Made by a program: the position numbers and the translations under genes. Below are positions 49,784 to 58,409 of a DNA stretch of 64,000 nucleotides, one piece after another. The DNA comes from DATKRB01 sp036501425 (GTDB lineage: Bacteria > Actinomycetota > Acidimicrobiia > Acidimicrobiales > RAAP-2): positions 1 through 64,000 of the forward strand of contig DASYAI010000016.1 of assembly GCA_036501425.1 (NCBI GenBank), read 5' to 3'. Under the pieces are notes generated by a model. It worked only from the letters and a program-made list of their open reading frames with translations, was not told the DNA's origin and made no database searches. Position 1 is the stretch's first letter, and each line of letters opens with the position of its first letter.

Positions 49784-50386
49784 TCAGCGGGGGTCCGGGG
49801 CCGCCAGCAACGCCGAGCGCAGCAGGGCCAGGACGTCGGCTCGCCGCCGCACGAGCGATCTGGCGGTTGGCTCCTCACCCACCGCCCGCAGCACCTCCAC
49901 CTCGGTGACCATGCCGACCACGGTGGAGTAGATGGCCAGCAGCAGGAGACCCGGATCGTGGCGACGCATCCGGCCGGCATCCATCTCGGCCTGCAGGAAC
50001 TCCGACGCCCGCCGCACCAGCGGGGCAATGGCCGTGGTGAACTGGGTGGCCGCCGGTGGCCCGAGGCGGGCTGCCTCGCGTACCAAGCCCAGCAGCTCGG
50101 GCCGCCTCGCCGACAGCCGGAACACCGACCGGACCACGGCGTCGACCCGGGCCCACCCCTCCCCCGCCGCGTCGAGGGCATCTTGCAACGCGCTCGCCAG
50201 CTCGGTGGCCCCCTGGGTGATGACCGCCTCGAGGAGGCTCTCCTTGCTGGGGAACCAGTAGAGGATGGTCTGCTTGCGGATCTCGAGCATGGCGGCGACG
50301 GCGTCGAGCGAGGTGCCTTCGTAGCCCTTGGTCCCGAAGGACGAGAGGGCCGCGGCCACGATGCGGTCCGGCGTATCGCTCACCAT
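49784..50386 (-). CDS. TetR-family transcriptional regulator
   Basis: The product is 200 aa. The N-terminal helix-turn-helix is clear: RIVAAALSSFGTKGYEGTSLDAVAAMLEIRKQTILYWFPSKESLL at residues 8-52. The rest is a helical ligand-binding domain. The ATG at 50384-50386 directly faces the acyl-CoA reductase gene 46 bases away, with palindromic operator-like sites between them, so it probably represses the rightward lipid operon and itself. TetR proteins near such genes often respond to acyl-CoA. This is inference. Confidence 0.92.
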   Translation of the reverse strand: MVSDTPDRIVAAALSSFGTKGYEGTSLDAVAAMLEIRKQTILYWFPSKESLLEAVITQGATELASALQDALDAAGEGWARVDAVVRSVFRLSARRPELLGLVREAARLGPPAATQFTTAIAPLVRRASEFLQAEMDAGRMRRHDPGLLLLAIYSTVVGMVTEVEVLRAVGEEPTARSLVRRRADVLALLRSALLAAPDPR

Positions 50387-50388
50387 GC

Positions 50389-50426
50389 GACCATGGTAGA
50401 CACTCCTCCCTACCAGATGGTAGACA
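50389..50426. promoter_or_regulatory. Operator-like palindromes between TetR gene and reductase operon
   Basis: CTACCAGATGGTAG at 50410-50423 is an inverted repeat (CTACCA, two-base spacer, TGGTAG). A related site ACCATGGT lies at 50391-50398. ATGGTAGACA occurs twice in direct orientation (50393-50402 and 50417-50426). The close divergent starts make these likely TetR operators overlapping both promoters. Confidence 0.55.
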
Positions 50427-50432
50427 GATCCG

Positions 50433-52844
50433 GTGGGCATCAGTGACCGCCTCTCGGGGCGCCGCCTCTTCATCACCGGCGCGACCGGGTTCCTCGGAAC
50501 CGCCCTGGTCGAACGCATCCTGCGGTGCGTTCCCGACGCCGAGGTGGTCCTCCTCGTCCGCCCGACCCGTCGCTCGGACGCGGCCCGCCGGGTGGAGCGC
50601 GAGGTGCTTCGCAACGACTGCTTCGATCGCCTGCGAGAAGAGCTGGGTGGGCGGTTCGCCTCCGAGATGAGCCGTCGGGTCCGGGCCGTCTCGGGTGACG
50701 TCGGCGAGGACGGGCTGGGGCTCGACGAGGCGGGACGCGCCGCACTCGCGTCGTGCGATCTCGCCATCCACTCCGCCGCCGCGGTGAGCTTCGACGCTCC
50801 CCTCGACCAGGCGGTGGAGGTCAACCTGCTCGGTCCCTCGCGGGTGGCTGCCGCGGTCGCCGCCGCGCGTGCCGGGGGAGCCTCGGCCGAGGGAACCGGG
50901 CCGGCGCACCTGATCGCCGTCTCGACCGCCTATGTCGCCGGCACCCACCAGGGCGAGGCGCGTGAGGAGCTACTGGACGACCAGCGCTTCACGGTCGACG
51001 TCGAGTGGAGGGGCGAGGTGGCGAGCGCCCGGCGGCTGCGCGCCGACCTGCAGGCCGAGTCGCGTCGGGTGGAGCACCTGAGACGGTTCACCACGCGGGC
51101 GCGAGAGGAGATGGGCGGTGCAGGCGACCACGTCCTCGCCGCCCGGGCCGAAAAGCTGCGCGACGAATGGGTCAAACGGCGGCTGGTGGAAGCCGGTACC
51201 GCCCGAGCGCAGGCGCTCGGCTGGCCGGACGCCTACCCCTTCACGAAGGCGCTGGGCGAGCAGGCGCTGATCGCCGGCCACGGCGTGGGCCGGGCGGTAG
51301 AGCACGACGCCGTCCCGCTCACGATCGTCCGCCCGTCGATCATCGAGTCGGCCCTGTCCGAACCGCGGCCCGGCTGGATCCGGGGCTTCCGTATGGCCGA
51401 GCCCATCATCGTCTCCTATGCGCGGGGCTTGCTCCGCGAGTTCCCCGGCGTTCCCGAAGGGGTCACCGACGTGATCCCGGTCGACATGGTGGTCGCGGCC
51501 ATCCTGGCGGTCGCCGCCGAGGGTCCACCCCGCAGCGGACCCGCCGTGCTGCACGTGGCGTCGGGGGTCCGCAATCCCCTCCACTACGGGCGGCTGGTCG
51601 AGCTGGTGCAGGACTGGTTCGGGCGCCACCCGGTGTACGACGAGCAAGGCCAGCCCATCGACGTGCCGGCGTGGTCGTTCCCTGGCCGGGGCAGGGTGCA
51701 ACGCCAGCTCCAGCGGGCGGACCGGGCGATGGAGGCCGCCGAGCGCCTCATCACCGCGCTGCCGCTCCGAGGGCGTCAGGCCGCGCTGGCGGCCCGGCTC
51801 GAGGACCGCCACGCGTTGGCCCGCCGAGCGCTGGGCTACGTGGAGCTCTACGGCGCCTACACCGAGACCGAGGCCCGCTATCGGGTCGACCGGCTCCTCG
51901 AGCTGTGGGGCCGCTGCGGCGCCGAGGACCGGGCGCGCTTCTGCTTCGACCCGGGGGTCATCGACTGGGACCGCTACGTCCACGACGTCCACCTGCCCTC
52001 GGTGGTGCACCACGCCCGGCTCCGCACGACGCCGGGCCGCTCGGCGGTCGACCGGCGTCCGGACCGGGCCCGCCGGGCCATCCTCTCCCCGGACCGGCAC
52101 CTGGCGGTCTTCGACCTCGAGCACACCCTCATCGCGTCGAACGTGGTGGACACCTACGCCTGGCTGGCGTCGCGGCACCTGTCGGTGGCCGAGCGCGCCG
52201 CCTTCGTGGCCCGCCTGCTGGGCGACGCCCCCTCCCTGCTGGCGCTCGACCGGCGCGACCGGGGGGACTTCCTGCGCTCCTTCTACCGCCGCTACGAGGA
52301 CGCGCCGGTCACCTCGTTGGCAGAGGACTCGTGGGACCTCTTCCACCACCACCTGCTCCCGCGGTCGTTCCCCGACGGGCTGGCCCGGGTGCGCGAGCAC
52401 CGGCGTCTCGGCCACCGGACCCTGCTGATCACCGGTGCGCTCGATTTCGTCATCGAGCCGATCCGACCCCTGTTCGACGACATCGTCTGCGCCCGGCTCG
52501 ACCAGCGTGCCGGGCGCTACACGGGGCGGCTCGAGGAGCTCCCGCCCATCGGCGAGGCTCGGGCGCTGCTGCTCGCCGACTACGCCGCCGTGCACGACCT
52601 CTCGCTCGAGGAGTCGGTGGCCTATGCCGACTCCTCGAGTGACCTGGCGATGCTCGAGGCGGTCGGCTTTCCGGTGGCCGTGAACCCCGAGGCGCGCCTG
52701 GCGGCGATCGCCCGGCGGCGAGGCTGGCACGTCGAGCACTGGTCCAAGGCCACCGGGCGCTCCCACCCCCTGCTGCCTCTCGGCCCGCGCAGCGGAGCGC
52801 GAGCAGACGGTCGTCCCCTCCGCCCGGCCCGGTCCGCCCGGTGA
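50433..52844 (+). CDS. Fatty acyl-CoA reductase-like protein fused to a HAD phosphatase domain
   Basis: The product is 803 aa. Residues about 8-350 are an extended SDR/male-sterility NAD-binding domain with TGATGFLG at 15-22, the STAYVAG strand, and YPFTK (Tyr268, Lys272). A linker and helical reductase C-region follow to about 545. Residues 555-780 form a HAD-IB phosphatase-like domain with FDLEHTL at 560-566, LLITGALDF and YADSSSDLAMLE. The family reduces acyl-CoA to alcohol or aldehyde. The HAD part may cleave a phosphate. Asp561 is kept, but the acid/base Asp is Glu563. The GTG start has no ribosome site, and its stop overlaps the next start. Confidence 0.9.
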   Translation: MGISDRLSGRRLFITGATGFLGTALVERILRCVPDAEVVLLVRPTRRSDAARRVEREVLRNDCFDRLREELGGRFASEMSRRVRAVSGDVGEDGLGLDEAGRAALASCDLAIHSAAAVSFDAPLDQAVEVNLLGPSRVAAAVAAARAGGASAEGTGPAHLIAVSTAYVAGTHQGEAREELLDDQRFTVDVEWRGEVASARRLRADLQAESRRVEHLRRFTTRAREEMGGAGDHVLAARAEKLRDEWVKRRLVEAGTARAQALGWPDAYPFTKALGEQALIAGHGVGRAVEHDAVPLTIVRPSIIESALSEPRPGWIRGFRMAEPIIVSYARGLLREFPGVPEGVTDVIPVDMVVAAILAVAAEGPPRSGPAVLHVASGVRNPLHYGRLVELVQDWFGRHPVYDEQGQPIDVPAWSFPGRGRVQRQLQRADRAMEAAERLITALPLRGRQAALAARLEDRHALARRALGYVELYGAYTETEARYRVDRLLELWGRCGAEDRARFCFDPGVIDWDRYVHDVHLPSVVHHARLRTTPGRSAVDRRPDRARRAILSPDRHLAVFDLEHTLIASNVVDTYAWLASRHLSVAERAAFVARLLGDAPSLLALDRRDRGDFLRSFYRRYEDAPVTSLAEDSWDLFHHHLLPRSFPDGLARVREHRRLGHRTLLITGALDFVIEPIRPLFDDIVCARLDQRAGRYTGRLEELPPIGEARALLLADYAAVHDLSLEESVAYADSSSDLAMLEAVGFPVAVNPEARLAAIARRRGWHVEHWSKATGRSHPLLPLGPRSGARADGRPLRPARSAR

Positions 52845-54115
52845 AGTCCCTCGTGATCGAGCGCAATGTGGCCCGGTTCGCCGCAGCGCGGGTCATGGCG
52901 GCCGTCGCGCCGGGTCGCTCGGCCGGCATCGGCCCGCTCCGCCTCGCCGAGCAGGACCCCCCCGCAGCCCCCGCAGCGGACTGGTACCCGGTGCTCCCCT
53001 CCCTTTCGGGTATCTGCGGGTCGGACCTCGCCACGCTCGACGGCCGGAGCTCGCGCTACTTCGAGGACCTGGTGAGCTTCCCGTTCGTGCCGGGTCACGA
53101 GATCGTCGGCGTGGCGGCGCAGGGCGCGGTGGGTGCCGGCGGCGCCGAGATCGCCGCCGGAGCCCGGGTGGTGATCGAACCGGTGCTCGGCTGCGCCGCC
53201 CGGGGCATCGAGCCTCCGTGCCGGGCGTGCGCGACGGGAAACACCGGGGACTGCACCCGGGTGGCCCACGGCCATGTGCGCCCGGGGCTGCAGACCGGCT
53301 TCTGCACCGATACCGGAGGGGGGTGGTCCGAGGCGGGCCTGGTCGCTCACTCCTCCCAGCTGCACCCGGTGCCCGCCGGGCTCAGCGACGAGGACGCGGT
53401 GACCGTCGAGCCAGTCGCCTGCGCCACTCACGCGGTCCACATGGCGGCCCTACGCGCCGGGGAGGTCGTGGCCGTCCTGGGGGCGGGCACGCTCGGGCTC
53501 GCCCTCACCGCCGCCCTCACCCACCTGGTCGAGGTGGGCCGCTGTGCCGAGCCCGAAGTGGTCCTCGTCGGCGCCCGTTACCCGCACCAGCAACGGTGGG
53601 CCCTCGAGTTCGGGGCCACCTCCGCCCTCCCGGCCGACGCGCTGGCCCGCGCCGTGCGTCGGCGCAGCAGGTCCCTTGCCCTGGGCTCCCCGCGCCTGGG
53701 CACCCAGCAGCTCACCGGCGGCGCCGACGTGGTGTTCGACTGTGTCGGATCGAGCGAGTCCATCGCCCAGTCGCTGTCGATGGTCCGTCCTCGCGGGCGC
53801 ATCGTACTGGTGGGCATGCCCGGGCGGGTGCACGTCGACCTGGCCGCCCTGTGGCACCGCGAGATCAGCCTGGCCGGTGCGTACGCCTACGGGACCGAGG
53901 GCGGCGCCGGAGGAGGAGCGCCGGCGCGGACCTTCGATCTGGCGTTCGACGTCGTGGCCCGGCATCGCACCGGCCGGTTGGTGTCCGCCACCTACCCGCT
54001 CGAGCGCTTCGAGGAGGCGATCACGCACGCCGGCCAGGCAGGCCGCCGGGGCTCGGTCAAGATCGCCTTCGCACCGCACGCGGAGCGCTCCGCCTCGAAA
54101 GGACCACGCCGATGA
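52841..54115 (+). CDS. Zinc-dependent alcohol dehydrogenase (MDR family)
   Basis: The product is 424 aa, a medium-chain dehydrogenase. SGICGSDLATLDG near residue 58 carries the catalytic zinc Cys, FVPGHEIVG the zinc His, and CAARGIEPPCRACATG plus GDC a four-Cys structural zinc lobe. VAVLGAGTLGLALTAAL near residue 210 is the Rossmann nucleotide loop. It should interconvert an alcohol and an aldehyde with NAD(P). The GTG start overlaps the reductase stop (GTGA), and the stop overlaps the next ATG, indicating work in the same pathway. Confidence 0.92.
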   Translation: MKSLVIERNVARFAAARVMAAVAPGRSAGIGPLRLAEQDPPAAPAADWYPVLPSLSGICGSDLATLDGRSSRYFEDLVSFPFVPGHEIVGVAAQGAVGAGGAEIAAGARVVIEPVLGCAARGIEPPCRACATGNTGDCTRVAHGHVRPGLQTGFCTDTGGGWSEAGLVAHSSQLHPVPAGLSDEDAVTVEPVACATHAVHMAALRAGEVVAVLGAGTLGLALTAALTHLVEVGRCAEPEVVLVGARYPHQQRWALEFGATSALPADALARAVRRRSRSLALGSPRLGTQQLTGGADVVFDCVGSSESIAQSLSMVRPRGRIVLVGMPGRVHVDLAALWHREISLAGAYAYGTEGGAGGGAPARTFDLAFDVVARHRTGRLVSATYPLERFEEAITHAGQAGRRGSVKIAFAPHAERSASKGPRR

Positions 54116-55701
54116 GCCCGCGACCCGGCTTCGTGCTGGAGGTGGACCGCTCCACCCCGCCCACCATGTTCTGGCACGGGGAGAAGTTCGCCCTCGAGCG
54201 GCTGCCCGAGGGGAGCCGGGTCGTCTACGCGCCCGAGCCGTCCGAGCCCTTGGCGGACCCGGTCGCCGCGATCCGCCACGCCCTGCTGCACCCGCTCGGC
54301 GACCGCGCTCCCCTGCCGGACCTGCTGCGCGCCGACATGCGGCTCACCATCTGCTTCGACGACGTCTCGCTGCCCCTCCCGCCGATGCAGCCGCCCGACA
54401 TCCGCCAGATGGTGATCGAGGAGGTGCTCACCATGGCGGCCGACGCCGGCGTCGATGACGTGGTGCTGGTGGCCGCCCTGGCCCTGCACCGGCGCATGAC
54501 CGAGGCCGAGCTCCGCCACGCGCTGGGGGATCGGGTCTACGACGCCTTCGCCCCCCACGGGCTGCTGCTGCAGCACGACGCCGAGGATCCCCAGAACCTC
54601 GTCCACCTCGGACAGACCGACCAGGGGGAGGACGTCGAGATCAACAAGCGGGCGGCCACCAGCGACCTGCTGGTGTACGTCAACATCAACCTGGTGGCGA
54701 TGGACGGCGGGCACAAGAGCGTGGCCACCGGCCTGGCGAGCTACCGGAGCCTCCGCCACCATCACAACCCCCAGACCATGCGCCACAGCCGGTCGTTCAT
54801 GGATGCCCCGGCCTCGGAGCTGCACTCCTCCAACTGGCGCATGGGCCGACTCATCGCGGCCAACGGGGTCAAGGTGTTCCAGATCGAGACCACGCTCAAC
54901 AACGACACCTTCCCCTCCTCGTTCGCCTTCCTGCAACGACGCGAGTGGGAGTGGTCATTGCGCGACCGGGCCACCTACGGCGCGACCAGCGCCGCCCTCA
55001 GCGCCACCCCGGAGTCAACCGCCCGGCGCATCTTCCACTCGATCCGCTCGCCTCACGCGCTCAGCTCGGTGCAGGCGGGAGAGGTGGAGGCGGTCCACGA
55101 GGTGACCACGGCCAACGTGTGGGCCCAGCAAGGCGTCGAGGTGCAGGGGCAGACCGACATCCTGACCATGGGCCTGCCGTACATCTGCCCCTACAACGTC
55201 GACTCGATCATGAACCCGATCCTCGTTGCCTGCCTGGGCCTCGGGTACTTCTTCAACCTGTACCGGGGCAAGCCCCTGGTGCGCGAGGGCGGGGTCCTCA
55301 TCATGCGTCACCCCACGCCCTGGGCCTTCCACCCCGGCCACCATCCGAGCTATATCGACTTCTTCGAGCAGGTCCTCGCCGAGACGACCGATCCGGTGGC
55401 CATCCACAAGCAGTTCGAGGAGTCCTTCGCCACCGACCCCTGGTACATCCACCTCTACCGCACGGCCCACGCCTATCACGGGGTGCATCCGTTCTACATG
55501 TGGTATTGGTGCGCGCACGCGCTCGAGCACCTGGGACGGGTCGTCGTCGTCGGTGGCGACACGGCGGCGGTACGCCGGCTCGGCTTCTCGCCCGCCTCGA
55601 CCCTGGCCGACGCGCTCGAGATGGCCGGGGACGTGGTGGGGCCGTCGCCCACCCTGACCCACCTGCACGCTCCGCCGATCCTCCTCGCCGACGTGCGATG
55701 A
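54112..55701 (+). CDS. LarA-like protein (lactate racemase domain, DUF2088)
   Basis: The product is 529 aa, longer than LarA (about 425). The LarA-like domain covers about 60-330. His126 (ALHRRMT), Lys202 (GGHK) and His218 (RHHHN) keep exactly the spacing of LarA His108, Lys184 and His200, i.e. the catalytic His, the Lys that carries the nickel-pincer cofactor, and the nickel ligand. The position of the second catalytic His174 is Ile192, and the Arg of the substrate loop is absent. The C-terminal 200 residues are unfamiliar. The ATG overlaps the dehydrogenase stop (ATGA). A racemase or epimerase on another substrate, or a non-catalytic role, is possible. Confidence 0.85.
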   Translation: MSPRPGFVLEVDRSTPPTMFWHGEKFALERLPEGSRVVYAPEPSEPLADPVAAIRHALLHPLGDRAPLPDLLRADMRLTICFDDVSLPLPPMQPPDIRQMVIEEVLTMAADAGVDDVVLVAALALHRRMTEAELRHALGDRVYDAFAPHGLLLQHDAEDPQNLVHLGQTDQGEDVEINKRAATSDLLVYVNINLVAMDGGHKSVATGLASYRSLRHHHNPQTMRHSRSFMDAPASELHSSNWRMGRLIAANGVKVFQIETTLNNDTFPSSFAFLQRREWEWSLRDRATYGATSAALSATPESTARRIFHSIRSPHALSSVQAGEVEAVHEVTTANVWAQQGVEVQGQTDILTMGLPYICPYNVDSIMNPILVACLGLGYFFNLYRGKPLVREGGVLIMRHPTPWAFHPGHHPSYIDFFEQVLAETTDPVAIHKQFEESFATDPWYIHLYRTAHAYHGVHPFYMWYWCAHALEHLGRVVVVGGDTAAVRRLGFSPASTLADALEMAGDVVGPSPTLTHLHAPPILLADVR

Positions 55702-56663
55702 CCGCCCGCTCGGTGCTCGGCCGCCTCCGGCGGTTTCCGTTGGTCGCGCCCCCCTGGCCGTCGAGCCTGCCGAGGCCGGCGCCCGAGCGGCGGGTCGGGC
55801 TGGACTACGACCACGAGTGGTCGCGGCGGTACCCGGTGCGCCTGGCGCGGGCGGTGGTGGTCGACAACGTGACCCGCCCGGTGGCCCGGCTCCTGGCGCC
55901 GCCCACCATCCGGGGCGTCGAGCACCTGCGCCACGTCGGCGCCCCGGCCATCTTCGTCGCCAACCACACCAGCCACATCGACACCCCGCTCCTGTTGTCG
56001 AACCTGCCGGTCGAGTTCCGGCACCGCACCGTGGTGGCCGCGGCGTCGGACTACTTCTTCGACCGTACCTGGAAGGCGGCGTTGTGGTCGTTCCTGCTGC
56101 CGGCCATCCCCATCGAGCGGACCCGGGTGAACCGCCGGTCGGCCGACATGGCGGCAGAGCTGATCGGCCAGGGTTGGAGCTTGATCATCTTCCCCGAGGG
56201 CGGACGCTCCCCCGACGGTTGGGGCCAGACGTTCCGCCCGGGCGGCGCGGCCTATCTGGCCCTCCGCACCGGACGTCCGGTCGTGCCGGTCCACCTGCGC
56301 GGGGCCCGCACCGTCGTGCCCCGGCGACCCCGGCACGACACGCCGCCCGGGGGGTCGGGCACCGAGTCGGCCGGGGGCCGGCGCCTGGTGCGCGCCCCGG
56401 TGACGTTGACCTTCGGCGCCCCGATGGTCCCCGACGACGGCGAGGACGCCCGGCGGTTCGGCGTGCGACTCGAGCGCGCCGTCGAGGTGCTCGCCGACGA
56501 GTCGGTCAGCGACTGGTGGCAGGCGCGCCGGCGAGCCGGCGCGGGACGCACGCCCTCGCACCGCGGACCCGACGCGTCGCCGTGGCGGCGGGCCTGGGAG
56601 CTCGACCGGTCGGCGTCGACCGTCGCGTCCCCCAGCGACGCCCCGAGCTGGCCCAAGCGCTGA
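55698..56663 (+). CDS. 1-acyl-glycerol-3-phosphate acyltransferase-like (PlsC) protein
   Basis: The product is 321 aa. FVANHTSHIDTP near residue 90 is the catalytic H-x4-D motif, and IIFPEGGRSPDG near residue 165 the phosphate-binding FPEG motif. The family moves acyl groups to lysophospholipid-type acceptors at the inner membrane face. The C-terminal 60 residues are Arg/Ser/Pro-rich. The ATG overlaps the previous stop (ATGA). It is the last gene of the TetR-controlled operon and ties it to membrane lipid synthesis. Confidence 0.92.
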   Translation: MTARSVLGRLRRFPLVAPPWPSSLPRPAPERRVGLDYDHEWSRRYPVRLARAVVVDNVTRPVARLLAPPTIRGVEHLRHVGAPAIFVANHTSHIDTPLLLSNLPVEFRHRTVVAAASDYFFDRTWKAALWSFLLPAIPIERTRVNRRSADMAAELIGQGWSLIIFPEGGRSPDGWGQTFRPGGAAYLALRTGRPVVPVHLRGARTVVPRRPRHDTPPGGSGTESAGGRRLVRAPVTLTFGAPMVPDDGEDARRFGVRLERAVEVLADESVSDWWQARRRAGAGRTPSHRGPDASPWRRAWELDRSASTVASPSDAPSWPKR

Positions 56664-56707
56664 GGGTCCGGACCCGCCCGAGCGGCGGCGCTGGGTAACG
56701 TGCCGGC

Positions 56708-57544
56708 GTGTGCCTGCTCGTGATGCTCTTCGGGGTCGATCCGGGCGCCCCGCTGGTCGTGGCGGCCAACCGGGACGAGCGGCTCGAGCGCGCCGCGACG
56801 GCCGTGACGGTGCTGTCCGAGCGCGACCCGCGCATGCTCGGCGGCCGTGACGGCCTCGCCGGTGGCACCTGGCTGGCGGTGAACGAGCACGGGGTGGTCG
56901 CCGGCCTCACCAACCGCCCCGCGGTCGCCGGGCGAGATCCGACCAAACGCTCCCGCGGCGAGCTCCCGCTGTGGCTCGCCGCCCACCGCAGCGCCTCGGC
57001 CGCGGCCGCGGCCTTCGCCCGGCACTTCGATCCGTCCGCCTTCAACCCGTGCTGGCTGATGGTCGGCGACCGCGACGCGCTCTTCGTCATCGACCTGACG
57101 GGCGAGGACGACCCGGCCCCCCGCGAGCTGGGTCCCGGTGCCTACGTGCTCGAGAACAGCCCTCTGGGCGAGCCCACCCCCAAGCGGGAGCATGTGGCGG
57201 CCCAGCTGGCGGGCCTGGTGGACCGCCGCGGGATGGACCTGCTGGCCGGCCTGGGCCACCTGCTCGCCGACCATCGGGTCCCCGACGGCGTGCCCGAGGC
57301 GGCCCGAGGGCCTCGGTCGGACACCGACCCGCCGGACCACGGCGATACGTCGGGCGGGCCGGACCCGTCGGACCGGCCGGCGGCGCTGTCGGCCAACTGC
57401 GTGCACATCGAGGGCTACGGCACTCGGTCGTCCCTCCTGTGCCGCGTCCCGGCCAGCCCGGTGCGCTGGCCCGAGGTGCTGGTGGCCGACGGATCGCCGT
57501 GCGTGGCGCCGATGCGCGACGTCAGCGACCTGTGGCGGACCTGA
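56708..57544 (+). CDS. NRDE (TANGO2-like) family protein
   Basis: The product is 278 aa. It begins MCLLVMLFG, with Cys2 as in this N-terminal-nucleophile-like family, then AANRDERLERA (the NRDE motif, residues 19-29), GGTWLAVNEHGVVAGLTNRP and ENSPLGEPTPKRE. The molecular role is not settled. Members have been linked to membrane lipid or heme handling. The GTG start at 56708 lies 44 bases after the acyltransferase stop, so it may be read through from that operon. It overlaps gatD convergently by 23 bases. Confidence 0.88.
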   Translation: MCLLVMLFGVDPGAPLVVAANRDERLERAATAVTVLSERDPRMLGGRDGLAGGTWLAVNEHGVVAGLTNRPAVAGRDPTKRSRGELPLWLAAHRSASAAAAAFARHFDPSAFNPCWLMVGDRDALFVIDLTGEDDPAPRELGPGAYVLENSPLGEPTPKREHVAAQLAGLVDRRGMDLLAGLGHLLADHRVPDGVPEAARGPRSDTDPPDHGDTSGGPDPSDRPAALSANCVHIEGYGTRSSLLCRVPASPVRWPEVLVADGSPCVAPMRDVSDLWRT

Positions 57545-58409
57545 ACCGCGAGGCCCGCCGGGCGGCGGCCCGGAACCCCGCGCCCAGGAACCCCACGCTT
57601 CGGGCGGCGGGCGCCGGGACGGCGAGCCGCTCGCGGCGTAGCCGCTGGACCCGCTCGTCGTCGAGGGGAGCCAGCGCACCGCTCGACCCCAGCGCCCATC
57701 CCAACAGTAGGTCCGCCAGCGCGGGATTTCGGGCCAGCACCGGCCCGTGGAGGTACGTGCCCACGATCCGGCCGCTGATCACCCCGTCGGTCCCGTCGCC
57801 GTTGCCGGTGCCGGTGACCACCCGGCCGAGCGGCTCGAGGTCGGGTCCGCGCACGGTGATGCCGGCGTGGTTCTCGAAGCCGCTCAGCGTGTCGGCGACC
57901 GACAACGGGCCGTCGCCGTCGCCTCGGTGGGGCTCGGCCCGTACCTCGCCCACCGCCCGGCTCGGGCCGCGCACCGTCCGCACGTCGAGCAGGCCGAGGC
58001 CCGACCGCAGCGTGCCGTCTCCGGCGGCGAAGGAGCGGCCGAGGATCTGGTAGCCGGCGCAGACCGCCAGCACGACGGCGCCCCCGAGCACGGCGCGCCG
58101 AAGGGTCCCGTCGGCCTCGAGCATCCGGGCGGCGCGGGCCTGGGGATCGTCCTCGCCGCCTCCAAGGCAGTAGACGTCGCCGTCGGGCAGCGGTTCGTCG
58201 GAGGGTGCCTCGAGCACCGTGGCGGCCACGCCCCGCCACTGGGCCCGCTTGGCCAGGACGAGCGCATTGCCCCCGTCCCCGTAGGTCCCGAGCAGGTCGG
58301 GGTAGACGACGACCACCCGCAGGGAGGCGGCGGCCGCAGGACGCCCGGAGGCGGCGGCCGCAGGACGCCCGGAGGCGATGGCCTCGCGGTCCGACGTGGT
58401 CGGGCTCAT
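57522..58409 (-). CDS. gatD: Lipid II isoglutaminyl synthase, glutaminase subunit GatD
   Basis: The product is 295 aa. The class I glutaminase-like domain has VLAVCAGYQILG (nucleophile Cys) near residue 130 and GTYLHGPVLARNP (His) near residue 225, as in GatD/CobB-like amidotransferases. It provides ammonia to MurT for amidating the D-Glu of lipid II. The ATG at 58407-58409 overlaps the murT stop (ATGA). The N-terminal 30 residues contain a duplicated ASGRPAAA segment and may be an artefact of an early start. The C-terminal tail is basic. Confidence 0.93.
   Translation of the reverse strand: MSPTTSDREAIASGRPAAAASGRPAAAASLRVVVVYPDLLGTYGDGGNALVLAKRAQWRGVAATVLEAPSDEPLPDGDVYCLGGGEDDPQARAARMLEADGTLRRAVLGGAVVLAVCAGYQILGRSFAAGDGTLRSGLGLLDVRTVRGPSRAVGEVRAEPHRGDGDGPLSVADTLSGFENHAGITVRGPDLEPLGRVVTGTGNGDGTDGVISGRIVGTYLHGPVLARNPALADLLLGWALGSSGALAPLDDERVQRLRRERLAVPAPAARSVGFLGAGFRAAARRASRFRSATGR
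58323..58370. repeat. Two exact tandem copies of a 24-base unit
   Basis: Positions 58323-58346 and 58347-58370 are identical. They lie in frame within the gatD 5' end and duplicate an eight-residue Ala/Gly/Arg/Pro segment. Confidence 0.85.

Noticed and set aside
56664..56707. Palindrome GGGTCCGGACCC before the NRDE gene
   Set aside because: A 12-base GC palindrome in DNA of this composition is too weak to assign a function.
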